Shown here: positions 42,375 through 50,157 of the stretch, piece after piece
How the letters are laid out: every line of letters begins with the position of its first letter
Numbering within the stretch: position 1 is the stretch's first letter
Assembly (NCBI RefSeq): GCF_945859825.1
Contig: NZ_CAMAPC010000021.1
Location: 1-64,000 of the forward strand
Length of the DNA stretch: 64,000 nt
Reading direction: 5' to 3'
Origin: Pseudoalteromonas holothuriae
GTDB lineage: Bacteria > Pseudomonadota > Gammaproteobacteria > Enterobacterales > Alteromonadaceae
The notes under the pieces: model-generated
The model's input: the letters and a program-made list of their open reading frames with translations, nothing else
What the model was told of the DNA's origin: nothing
Databases searched by the model: none
Translations under genes and position numbers: made by a program

Positions 42375-42536
42375 AGCGGCTGCTCCATAATAGCTGCAAA
42401 ATGGGTAAAGAACAGCCGTTAGCTTAACAACATTAAGCTATTGAAAAAACATAATTATGTGTTGGCTGGTTGTGAGGGGGTGGCCATTATTATTATTTTT
42501 TATGCCAGCCAAACTTTGTACGTTAAAGCCACAATG

Positions 42537-42569
42537 AATACCGCCGTTACGCGGCGGTATTAAACCGCC
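42537..42569. other. Alternative hairpins (three complementary segments)
   Basis: Segments ACCGCC (42540-42545), GGCGGT (42553-42558) and ACCGCC (42564-42569) can pair as two mutually exclusive stems; the first extends to ten pairs (42537-42546 with 42552-42561). They lie just past the stop of yigB on the minus strand. There is no T-run. The role is unknown, though 3' end formation is likely. Confidence 0.5.
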
Positions 42570-42579
42570 ATATTATGCG

Positions 42580-43278
42580 TTATAGGATATTTAACTGTTT
42601 GATATTGCTTATTTCTATATCAGCGAGACCTTGGTACTGATATTGGCAGTCTTGGTTATTTAGCCAAACGCTATGGCATTTTGCATTATTCGCGCCCTGA
42701 ACATCGGTATCCAGATTATCGCCAATATGAAGTATGTTTGAGTGCTTGACGTTTAATTGCCTAGCGGCGTTATCGAACAGGTCGGGGTAAGGTTTAGCAC
42801 GACCATCTTTTCCTGCCTGTAGCACCAGTGAAAATACCCCTGCGAGGTTAAACTCATCGACTTCTACATTACCGTTGGTTATCGCTATTAAGGTATAGCG
42901 CTGTTTTAAATCAGTGAGCAGTGTTAAAACACTCGGGCATACTGTAATTTGGCTTCGAGCTTGAGCAAAGGCTGCATAGGCTTGCTGGGCATGCTTGGTA
43001 GCTTGAGTGTGATTAAAACCACATGCCAATAAACCAATATAAAGTGCCTGTTGCCGCCATGCCGTGACATCATGGGCAAGTTCAGGGGTTTGTTGTACTG
43101 CTTGGTTACGACAGCGAGACCAAAAAGCAGCATCTTGATGAGGCCATTTTGGGATTTGTAATAGATAATCGGCCTGTGCTTGCAGTGCTGCGCGAATAAT
43201 AGGATGGTTGTTATATAAGGTATCGTCTAAATCAAAGCTGAGTACTTTAATTTTGCTAATAGCACGGTTAAATCGCAT
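42580..43278 (-). CDS. yigB: HAD family hydrolase YigB
   Basis: A 232-residue HAD-superfamily phosphatase. Motif I D-L-D-D-T-L-Y-N is near residues 15-22, motif II A-I-T-N-G-N later, and motif IV G-D-N-L-D-T-D near 185-192. YigB in E. coli dephosphorylates FMN (5-amino-6-(5-phosphoribitylamino)uracil phosphatase activity has been described). I set the start at ATG 43278 because the sequence from there (M-R-F-N-R) aligns with YigB, and the longer frame to 43476 would run 170 bases into xerC. It is the last gene of the lptM-lysA-dapF-DUF484-xerC-yigB string. Confidence 0.9.
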   Translation of the reverse strand: MRFNRAISKIKVLSFDLDDTLYNNHPIIRAALQAQADYLLQIPKWPHQDAAFWSRCRNQAVQQTPELAHDVTAWRQQALYIGLLACGFNHTQATKHAQQAYAAFAQARSQITVCPSVLTLLTDLKQRYTLIAITNGNVEVDEFNLAGVFSLVLQAGKDGRAKPYPDLFDNAARQLNVKHSNILHIGDNLDTDVQGANNAKCHSVWLNNQDCQYQYQGLADIEISNIKQLNIL

Positions 43279-43306
43279 GGTTATTGGCCCGTTGTTATGT
43301 TGCTGT

Positions 43307-44236
43307 TTAATCTTTAGTTTGGCGCTTTTTCGCCCTAGGGTGTGCTTTATCATACACTTTAGCAAGGTGTTGAAAGTCAACATGGGTATACACTTGTGTT
43401 GCAGATAAGCTGGTATGGCCGAGCATTTCTTGTATAGCACGTAAGTCTGCGCTTGATTCAAGCATATGGCTGGCAAATGAATGGCGTAATTTATGTGGAT
43501 GAATAGGCGTACTAATGCCTTGTTTAAGTCCCCATTCTTTCATTCTTTCGCGCACATGGCGAATAGAGATACGTTGCTTTCGCCGACTTAAAAATACCGC
43601 CACTTCACCTTCACTAGCAAATTGTGGTCTTACTTGTAACCAAGCTTCAAGTGCGCTCAGTGCTTTTGAGCCAACAGGAATAACCCGCTCTTTGTTGCCT
43701 TTGCCCAGTACGCGCACTTCACCTTCTCGCACATCGCCGATATTGACATTAACTAGTTCACTCACTCGAAGTCCACTTGAGTACATTAACTCCATCATGG
43801 CTTTATCTCTTATTGCCAGCGCATCATCAGCATTAATTGATAGCAATTGTGCCATCTGATCTACATCGAGGTTTTTCGGTAAGGGCTTATCAAATTTTGG
43901 GCCTTTTATGCCTTCGCCAGGGTTGGTGATTGGCGTTGCTTGTTCGTGCTTGGTTTTTAAAAATTTATATAAACTGCGAATACAACTGAGTTTAAGGTTT
44001 ATACTGCGTGGATTATATTGTTGAGCACGTAGTTTCATACTAAAACGGCGGATCATGTCGCTACTGACCGTTAACCAGCTTGTTGTTTGCGTAGAAAAAT
44101 AATCTGCTGCTTGTCGTAATTGCAGGCGGTATTGGCTGAGGGTATGCGCAGAGTATTGCTTTTCGTAGCGCAGGTGATCCATAAAGCTATCGATAGGTTG
44201 TAGCCATAGATTATCGAGTCTATCCGCTTCTGGCAT
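43307..44236 (-). CDS. xerC: Tyrosine recombinase XerC
   Basis: A 309-residue tyrosine recombinase that, with XerD, resolves chromosome dimers at dif. It has an N-terminal core-binding domain (about 10-100) and a catalytic domain with Arg in S-G-L-R-V-S-E-L, H-x-L-R in H-K-L-R-H-S-F-A-S-H and the nucleophile Tyr in Q-V-Y-T-H-V. The neighbours dapF, DUF484 and yigB are the usual ones for xerC, unlike an integron or phage integrase. It starts nine bases after the DUF484 gene. Confidence 0.95.
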   Translation of the reverse strand: MPEADRLDNLWLQPIDSFMDHLRYEKQYSAHTLSQYRLQLRQAADYFSTQTTSWLTVSSDMIRRFSMKLRAQQYNPRSINLKLSCIRSLYKFLKTKHEQATPITNPGEGIKGPKFDKPLPKNLDVDQMAQLLSINADDALAIRDKAMMELMYSSGLRVSELVNVNIGDVREGEVRVLGKGNKERVIPVGSKALSALEAWLQVRPQFASEGEVAVFLSRRKQRISIRHVRERMKEWGLKQGISTPIHPHKLRHSFASHMLESSADLRAIQEMLGHTSLSATQVYTHVDFQHLAKVYDKAHPRAKKRQTKD

Positions 44237-44244
44237 TATCTGCT

Positions 44245-44871
44245 TTAAGCCAATGAACTTAGGCGAACATGTAAAGTCGTTACAAACTCTTTCATGAACA
44301 AATTATCGTTGTTTGGTGAAAAGTGTTCGGGGTTATCACTGGCAAAGGCAAGTAACGCGCTTGGTTTATTTATATCGCCAATGAGATAGAGCGCCACGGA
44401 TTGAACATTGTTGTCATTTGGCCAAAGTGTACGCAGCTCATTTTTTGATAAACGACCCAAATAACTGGCATTTTTTTTAAGGCGAGCACTAACCAGTTCA
44501 CTGAACTGTTCATGATATGGGAGTAATTGGCAGCTCATAATATTTGCAGGCCGACACAGTGTATCGGTGAGTTGCTTTGCAAGTTCATCAAAGCTTGTAC
44601 AGTGCCAAAGTTGACGTTGACATTCACTCAATAGCTTAAATATTTGTTCGTTTTCTAGTGCGCTTTGCGCAATTTCATTGAGCTGCTTTTTTAATTCGTT
44701 ATTTTGTTTTCTAAGCAAACGCTGTTGTTGCAATGCTAAATTAGGTAAGCCTTGGCTTTTGTCATGCAAGTTCATCTGGAGTAAAACATAAGGGTGTTTG
44801 AGTAAAAAGTCAGGGTAATGACTTAAATAATCACATACTAATTGTTCATTTAGGTCATTTATTTTACTCAT
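44245..44871 (-). CDS. DUF484 family protein (YigA)
   Basis: A 208-residue protein of the DUF484 family, found between dapF and xerC across gammaproteobacteria. It has an N-terminal helical part with a conserved V-x-x-Y-L-x-x-x-P-D-F-L and H-P segment, and a GAF-like C-terminal part (about 85-205). The function is not known. The gene is nine bases upstream of xerC and 18 bases downstream of dapF, so it is part of their operon. Confidence 0.9.
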   Translation of the reverse strand: MSKINDLNEQLVCDYLSHYPDFLLKHPYVLLQMNLHDKSQGLPNLALQQQRLLRKQNNELKKQLNEIAQSALENEQIFKLLSECQRQLWHCTSFDELAKQLTDTLCRPANIMSCQLLPYHEQFSELVSARLKKNASYLGRLSKNELRTLWPNDNNVQSVALYLIGDINKPSALLAFASDNPEHFSPNNDNLFMKEFVTTLHVRLSSLA

Positions 44872-44889
44872 GATATACCTTTTGTGTTG

Positions 44890-45720
44890 TTACAAAGAGA
44901 TTTGTCCATCGAACACATGCTCAGCCGGGCCTGTCATTTTTACACTGTGTCCTTCACCTTGCCAGCGTACCTGTAAGGTGCCGCCCGGCAAATCGACACG
45001 AACGGTATTGGCTAATTTTTTTTGAGCAATACCAATGGCTACAGCAGCGCACGCGCCACTGCCGCAAGCTAGGGTTTCTTGCGCACCGCGCTCCCATACT
45101 CTGAGTTTTATATGCGCTTCATTGATGATTTGCATAAAACCTACATTAGCACGTTCAGGAAAGCGTTCGTGGTTTTCAAGTAAAGGTCCTAATGTTTCTA
45201 CCTCGGCATCAGCAATATCGTCTACCTCAATTACACAATGGGGGTTACCCATTGAGACCACACCACAAAAAACGGTGTGTTCATCAGCGCGCATAATGTA
45301 GGTTAGTTCAGGTTTACTGGCTTTAAATGGAATACTACTGGGTGCAAAATGTGGGCTACCCATATTGACCGTTATTTGGCCGTCTTTTTCTGAATATAGC
45401 GTAATATTGCCAGATTTGGTGGAAACACAAACTTTATGGCGATTGGTTAGGCCTTTCATGCGTACGAATCTGGCAAAACAGCGTGCGCCGTTACCGCATT
45501 GCTCAACTTCGGTGCCATCGGCATTAAAAATACGGTAATGAAAGTCGAGCTCAGGTGAATAAGGTGCTTCAACCATTAGTAGTTGATCAAAACCCACACC
45601 AAAGTTTCTATCAGCTAGCTTTTTGATTTGATCTCGAGACAAAAATACATTTTGGGTGATGTTGTCAACCACCATAAAGTCATTGCCCAAGCCATGCATT
45701 TTAGAAAAATTTACAAACAT
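44890..45720 (-). CDS. dapF: Diaminopimelate epimerase
   Basis: A 276-residue cofactor-free epimerase that converts L,L- to meso-diaminopimelate for lysine and peptidoglycan synthesis. The two catalytic cysteines are in E-Q-C-G-N-G-A-R-C-F and A-C-G-S-G-A-C-A. Length and the start (M-x-V-N-F-S-K-M-H-G-L-G-N-D-F) match E. coli DapF. It follows lysA in the operon after a 65-base gap. Confidence 0.96.
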   Translation of the reverse strand: MFVNFSKMHGLGNDFMVVDNITQNVFLSRDQIKKLADRNFGVGFDQLLMVEAPYSPELDFHYRIFNADGTEVEQCGNGARCFARFVRMKGLTNRHKVCVSTKSGNITLYSEKDGQITVNMGSPHFAPSSIPFKASKPELTYIMRADEHTVFCGVVSMGNPHCVIEVDDIADAEVETLGPLLENHERFPERANVGFMQIINEAHIKLRVWERGAQETLACGSGACAAVAIGIAQKKLANTVRVDLPGGTLQVRWQGEGHSVKMTGPAEHVFDGQISL

Positions 45721-45785
45721 AATGTTCTAATACAACTCCTAATGCGTTTACTTTGCCATGCTAAGGGCGCCGCGTCATTAATAAA

Positions 45786-47039
45786 TTAAGGTAGCAGGTG
45801 TTCACCTTGCCATAATGACGACAGGGATTCTCTTTGTCTTATTACATAGCAAGTGTCACCATCTACCATCAGTTCAGCAACACGTGGGCGAGAATTATAA
45901 TTTGAACTCATCGTAAAGCCATAAGCCCCAGCGCTGCGCTGCGCGAGTAAGTCACCTTCTTGGATGGCTAATAGGCGATTTTTACCAAGAAAATCACCTG
46001 TTTCACATACTGGCCCTACGACATCATAAGCATGTATTGGGGTATCGTCATCTCGCGGATTAACAGCGATAATACTTTGCCATGCTTGATATAATGAAGG
46101 TCTGAGCATATCGTTCATGCCCGCATCAACAATGGCAAAGTGTTTATCTTGAGAGCGTTTTAAGTATTCGACCTTGGTGACCAAAATGCCTGCATTAGCC
46201 GCAATTGCACGACCCGGCTCAAATACCAGCTCTAAGTGCGGGTATTGCGTGAGGCGTGCTTTTACTTGCGCGGCATAAGCGCTTGGATGTGGCGGCTTTT
46301 CGCTATCATAGGGTACGCCTAAGCCACCGCCAATGTCTAAGTGTTGTAATTCAATTCCAGCACTTTTGAGCTGTTCAATCAGTGCGATTACTTTGTCTAA
46401 TGCCGCTAAAAATGGGTCTACCTCAGTTAACTGCGAGCCAATATGAAAATCAACACCAACCACATCAATACTTGGCAGCGCATAAGCAAGTTGGTAAACC
46501 TCAAAGGCTTGTTTTATATCAATACCAAATTTATTTTCTTTTAATCCAGTGGAAATATAGGGGTGGGTTTTGGCATCAATGTCGGGGTTTACACGAATAG
46601 AAACGCGGGCAGGCACTCCCATATCAGTTGCCACTTCACTAATGCGCTTTAGTTCAGGGGTTGACTCAACATTAAAGCATTTAATGTTGTGCTGAAGCGC
46701 AAACGCAATTTCATCCGCTGTTTTTGCAACGCCTGAAAATACCACTTTATCGGTATCTCCACCGGCCTCTATTACTCTTGCCAGTTCACCTTTAGAGACA
46801 ATATCAAAACCAGCACCTAAGCGAGCCAACACGTTAAGTACGGCAATGTTTGAGTTAGCTTTTACGGCATAACAAACGAGGTGGGGGTGGCCTTTTGCTG
46901 CATCGGTAAATGCATGATAGTGTCGTTCTAAGGTTTTTCGTGAGTAGATATAACAAGGTGTGCCATGTTGTTTTACAATATCTGCGACACGCATTTGCTC
47001 TGCAAATAGCTGTTTATCTTGGTATTGAAAAAAATCCAT
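45786..47039 (-). CDS. lysA: Diaminopimelate decarboxylase
   Basis: A 417-residue PLP enzyme that decarboxylates meso-diaminopimelate to lysine. The PLP lysine is in Y-A-V-K-A-N-S (about 57-63), the G-G-G-L-G motif is present, and the C-terminal C-E-T-G-D motif, with the catalytic Cys, is near 345. Start ATG 47039 follows the lptM stop codon directly, so the two are translationally linked. dapF, the preceding enzyme of the pathway, follows it. In E. coli lysA is elsewhere, so this order is a feature of this lineage. Confidence 0.96.
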   Translation of the reverse strand: MDFFQYQDKQLFAEQMRVADIVKQHGTPCYIYSRKTLERHYHAFTDAAKGHPHLVCYAVKANSNIAVLNVLARLGAGFDIVSKGELARVIEAGGDTDKVVFSGVAKTADEIAFALQHNIKCFNVESTPELKRISEVATDMGVPARVSIRVNPDIDAKTHPYISTGLKENKFGIDIKQAFEVYQLAYALPSIDVVGVDFHIGSQLTEVDPFLAALDKVIALIEQLKSAGIELQHLDIGGGLGVPYDSEKPPHPSAYAAQVKARLTQYPHLELVFEPGRAIAANAGILVTKVEYLKRSQDKHFAIVDAGMNDMLRPSLYQAWQSIIAVNPRDDDTPIHAYDVVGPVCETGDFLGKNRLLAIQEGDLLAQRSAGAYGFTMSSNYNSRPRVAELMVDGDTCYVIRQRESLSSLWQGEHLLP

Positions 47040-47237
47040 CTAACCTTCCTGCTGCTTGATTTGGGTCTGGGTATCTTGTGTTGGCTCAGCGTTTGGCTTG
47101 GGTTGAACTTTATTGGTTTGCTTTGTACTTTGTTTGTCGGGCAAATAAAGAGGCCCGCTTTGTCCGCAGCCAGCTAACATAAGCGTAGTGAAAATTACGA
47201 AAAAGAATAAGCTAGATTGAGAGAGTGTCGCTTTCAT
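47040..47237 (-). CDS. lptM: LPS translocon maturation lipoprotein LptM (YifL)
   Basis: A 65-residue lipoprotein. The hydrophobic signal ends in L-A-G-C-G-Q-S-G-P-L-Y-L-P, the signature of LptM (formerly YifL), which assists assembly of the outer-membrane LPS translocon LptDE. A Lys/Gln/Pro-rich tail follows. I chose ATG 47237, since it gives a normal signal peptide; a longer frame (to 47288) has a non-hydrophobic leader. It heads the lysA-dapF operon and is divergent from cyaY, as in E. coli. Confidence 0.9.
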   Translation of the reverse strand: MKATLSQSSLFFFVIFTTLMLAGCGQSGPLYLPDKQSTKQTNKVQPKPNAEPTQDTQTQIKQQEG

Positions 47238-47360
47238 TAGATTAATGGTGTCTGTGCCTTTATAATCGCAGAGTAACAGAATTCGCAAAAAAAGCAGCTA
47301 TTGTGGGCAAGTATTTTCTTCCTTATATAGCTAAAACTTTGTACAAATGAGGGATACCGA

Positions 47361-47681
47361 ATGACTGATTCCGAGTACCACGAACTGGCTGAAGCCTTGA
47401 TGTTCACCATAGAAGAGCAAATTGACGATTGTGATGCTGACTTAGATTATGAGTCTGCAGCAGGTATTTTAGAAATAATTTTTGCTGATAAAAGTAAAAT
47501 AGTGATCAATAAGCAAGCGCCTTTGCAACAGGTATGGGTGGCAACTAAGTTTAATGGTCATCATTTTGAACTTCATGGCGACAAATGGATTGATAACCGC
47601 TCAGGCGCAGAGTTTTGGCAGTTTATGTGTGATGCGGCGACCCGCCAAGCAGGCTCAACTATTGTATGGCAGCATAGCTAA
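47361..47681 (+). CDS. cyaY: Frataxin-like iron-sulfur protein CyaY
   Basis: A 106-residue frataxin homologue. The first helix carries acidic residues (E-E-Q-I-D-D-C-D-A-D-L-D-Y-E) for iron binding, and the strands have I-V-I-N-K-Q-A-P-L-Q-Q-V-W-V-A and the W-x-D-x-R-S segment. CyaY regulates iron-sulfur cluster assembly. It is divergent from lptM, as in E. coli, and its stop overlaps the start of the carboxylesterase gene (TAATG). It therefore heads an operon running to hemY. Confidence 0.95.
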   Translation: MTDSEYHELAEALMFTIEEQIDDCDADLDYESAAGILEIIFADKSKIVINKQAPLQQVWVATKFNGHHFELHGDKWIDNRSGAEFWQFMCDAATRQAGSTIVWQHS

Positions 47682-48334
47682 TGTTGCCATTTGTAGAGTA
47701 CGCTGCAAAAGGCGAGCACACAGCCAGCATTATTTGGCTACATGGCCTTGGCGATTCAGGTGAAGGTTTTTTACCAATTGCCCAAGAGCTAAAATTGCCT
47801 GATGATTTGGGTGTGCGGTTTATTTTTCCTCATGCACCAGAGCAAGCAGTGACGATTAATGGCGGTATGGTTATGCGTGCGTGGTATGACATAAAATCAT
47901 TAGATTTAGATAATCGTGCAGATGAAAGTGGTGTAAAAGCATCAGCTAAAGCGGTTGAAGCGCTGATTCAAGCTGAGTTGGATAAGGGGATTGCCGGCGA
48001 AAGAATTATTTTAGCTGGTTTTTCACAAGGGGGGGTTATTGCTCTGCATCTAGCGCCGCGCTTAGCATTTAAAGTGGGTGGTGTTATGGCATTATCAACC
48101 TATATGTGTGCACCACAAAAACTGGTTGATGAAGCAGTGCAACCCGATTTAAATATTTTTATGGCACATGGCAGTCACGATCCGGTGGTGAGCATGTCTG
48201 CTGGGCAGCTGGCTCGAGATACCTTGCAGCATCAAGGTTATCAGGTAAGCTGGCAAGATTACCCGATGGAACATCAAGTATGTTATGAAGAACTCGTCGC
48301 AATACGTGAATGGCTAATGGCGACACTGTCTTAA
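47681..48334 (+). CDS. Carboxylesterase/phospholipase family alpha/beta-hydrolase
   Basis: A 217-residue hydrolase of the carboxylesterase II/lysophospholipase group. The oxyanion motif W-L-H-G-L-G-D-S-G is at about 20-28, the nucleophile elbow G-F-S-Q-G-G at about 110-115, and D and H of the triad in H-D-P-V-V and M-E-H-Q-V. The substrate is unknown. Its start overlaps the cyaY stop by one base and it ends 15 bases before the next gene, so it is inside the cyaY-hemY operon. It has no signal peptide. Confidence 0.9.
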   Translation: MLPFVEYAAKGEHTASIIWLHGLGDSGEGFLPIAQELKLPDDLGVRFIFPHAPEQAVTINGGMVMRAWYDIKSLDLDNRADESGVKASAKAVEALIQAELDKGIAGERIILAGFSQGGVIALHLAPRLAFKVGGVMALSTYMCAPQKLVDEAVQPDLNIFMAHGSHDPVVSMSAGQLARDTLQHQGYQVSWQDYPMEHQVCYEELVAIREWLMATLS

Positions 48335-48349
48335 TTAGGAGCTGCAACA

Positions 48350-49201
48350 ATGACACAAAGGATCGTTATTAAAACGGCGGTAAATAGAGTCCCACAAACA
48401 AACGCTAAAGTAAGTTATCAATGGCATTGGCGGCGAATATTTATGGCTTCTAGTGTGGTGTTATTGTTTGCAGTTGCTGTAATGTACGGGCTGATGAATT
48501 CGGTTAATGCTGATGAAATACAACCTGAACAGACTAGCGTTAAGCCTAAGCTGCTTTCTCAAGTTCCAGTGCAAGTCAACTCTACTGCAATAAGTGACAT
48601 AGTTGTACCGCTTGAGTCTGAGCAACAGACTGAGGTGTCACAGCAATTAGAACAACAATTTGTTGCGAAAACAACTCAGCCATTAATGTCGACTAATTTT
48701 GATGGGATAGACCAGTCATATTTGGAGTCAAGTGATGGATCAGAGAGAGCTATTGATGCTTCTACTGACGCTGACCAAGATGTGTTTGATGAGCAAAAAA
48801 CAGAGAATGTCTTTGCAGAACATGCAACTATCACTAACGTGGCCTTAGGCGCACAGATTGATAGTAATTTGGTATCACGTGCCGTGTTGACAACAGGTGT
48901 GCTCAACAGAGAGCCCATTGATGTACTTAAAGATAATTTAGAGCGCGGAAAGTTTGCAGAAAAATTATTTTTCTTTACGGAAATTAATAATATGCAGGAC
49001 CAAACCGTACAGCACTTGTGGTTTCATCAAGACCAGCTTATGGCTGAAATTCCACTGTCTATTAGTGCAATTCGTTTTCGTACATTCTCGAGTAAAAATA
49101 TTATGCCAAGCCAAACAGGGCCATGGCGAGTGGAAGTAGTGACTGAGCAAGGGCAGCTTCTGGCACAAAAATCTTTTCGAATTATTTCATCGGCCGACTA
49201 A
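48350..49201 (+). CDS. DUF2914 domain membrane protein
   Basis: A 283-residue protein with a basic N-terminus, one membrane helix (about 28-48), a low-complexity Gln/Ser/Glu/Asp-rich region (about 52-175) and a C-terminal DUF2914 domain (about 215-281, with F-F-T-E-I-N, W-F-H-x-x and the P-W-R-V-E-V motif). Topology suggests that the domain is periplasmic. DUF2914 is of unknown function and often found attached to sensor or secretion proteins. It is between the esterase and hemC genes in the operon. Confidence 0.8.
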   Translation: MTQRIVIKTAVNRVPQTNAKVSYQWHWRRIFMASSVVLLFAVAVMYGLMNSVNADEIQPEQTSVKPKLLSQVPVQVNSTAISDIVVPLESEQQTEVSQQLEQQFVAKTTQPLMSTNFDGIDQSYLESSDGSERAIDASTDADQDVFDEQKTENVFAEHATITNVALGAQIDSNLVSRAVLTTGVLNREPIDVLKDNLERGKFAEKLFFFTEINNMQDQTVQHLWFHQDQLMAEIPLSISAIRFRTFSSKNIMPSQTGPWRVEVVTEQGQLLAQKSFRIISSAD

Positions 49202-49221
49202 TTGGCTAACAAAGGTTAATC

Positions 49222-50157
49222 ATGACACAACAACATACTTTGCGTATCGCAACCAGAAAAAGTGCACTGGCATTATGGCAAGCTGAATTTGTAAAAGCGC
49301 AGTTGATGCATTTTCATCCAGAACTGAATGTAGAGTTGGTTCCTATGTCTACACAAGGCGATATTATTTTAGACACGCCGCTGGCAAAAATTGGCGGTAA
49401 AGGACTATTTGTTAAAGAGCTTGAGCAAGCCATGTTGGATGGTCGTGCGGATATTGCTGTGCACTCTATGAAAGACGTACCGGTTGAGTTTCCGCAAGGG
49501 CTTGAGCTATATACCATCTGTGAACGAGAAGACCCACGAGATGCATTTGTGTCTAATACTTATAAAGATATTGAATCGTTGCCACAGGGGGCTGTGGTGG
49601 GTACATCTAGCTTACGTCGCCAATGCCAAATTAAAGCGCTACGCCCAGATTTAGATATTCGCGACTTACGAGGCAATGTTAATACACGCTTGGCAAAGCT
49701 CGATAATGGTGACTATGATGCCATTATTCTAGCCGCCGCAGGCTTGATAAGATTAGAAATGCCAGAGCGTATTGCCAGTTTCATTGCGCCAGAGCAATCA
49801 TTACCCGCCAATGGACAAGGTGCTGTGGGTATTGAATGTCGTAGTGATGATGCATTGACTAAACGCTTACTTACACCGCTTGAGCATACCGAAACACGTA
49901 TACGCGTGCTTGCAGAGCGTGCGATGAATCGCCGTTTAGAAGGTGGTTGTCAGGTGCCAATTGGTGCTTTTGCGCAGGTTAATGGTGAGCAAGTCTTTTT
50001 ACGCGGTTTGGTTGGGGCATTAGATGGTAGTGAAATATTACGAGCGCAAGTGACAGGTTCAAGTGAGCAGGCAGAGCAATTGGGTGTTGAACTTGCTGAA
50101 GAGCTGCTTAAGCAAGGGGCTGATAAAATTCTTGCCGAAGTTTATAAAAACGCCTAA
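49222..50157 (+). CDS. hemC: Hydroxymethylbilane synthase (porphobilinogen deaminase)
   Basis: A 311-residue heme pathway enzyme that joins four porphobilinogens. The dipyrromethane cofactor cysteine is in L-E-G-G-C-Q-V-P-I-G-A near residue 242, and the basic active-site stretch G-T-S-S-L-R-R-x-x-Q is present. Length is normal. Its stop overlaps the start of the hemD-hemX gene (TAATG). Twenty bases separate it from DUF2914. Confidence 0.97.
   Translation: MTQQHTLRIATRKSALALWQAEFVKAQLMHFHPELNVELVPMSTQGDIILDTPLAKIGGKGLFVKELEQAMLDGRADIAVHSMKDVPVEFPQGLELYTICEREDPRDAFVSNTYKDIESLPQGAVVGTSSLRRQCQIKALRPDLDIRDLRGNVNTRLAKLDNGDYDAIILAAAGLIRLEMPERIASFIAPEQSLPANGQGAVGIECRSDDALTKRLLTPLEHTETRIRVLAERAMNRRLEGGCQVPIGAFAQVNGEQVFLRGLVGALDGSEILRAQVTGSSEQAEQLGVELAEELLKQGADKILAEVYKNA

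Noticed and set aside
43279..43476. N-terminal extension of YigB
   Set aside because: It overlaps xerC by 170 bases and has no YigB similarity; the start at 43278 aligns with the family.
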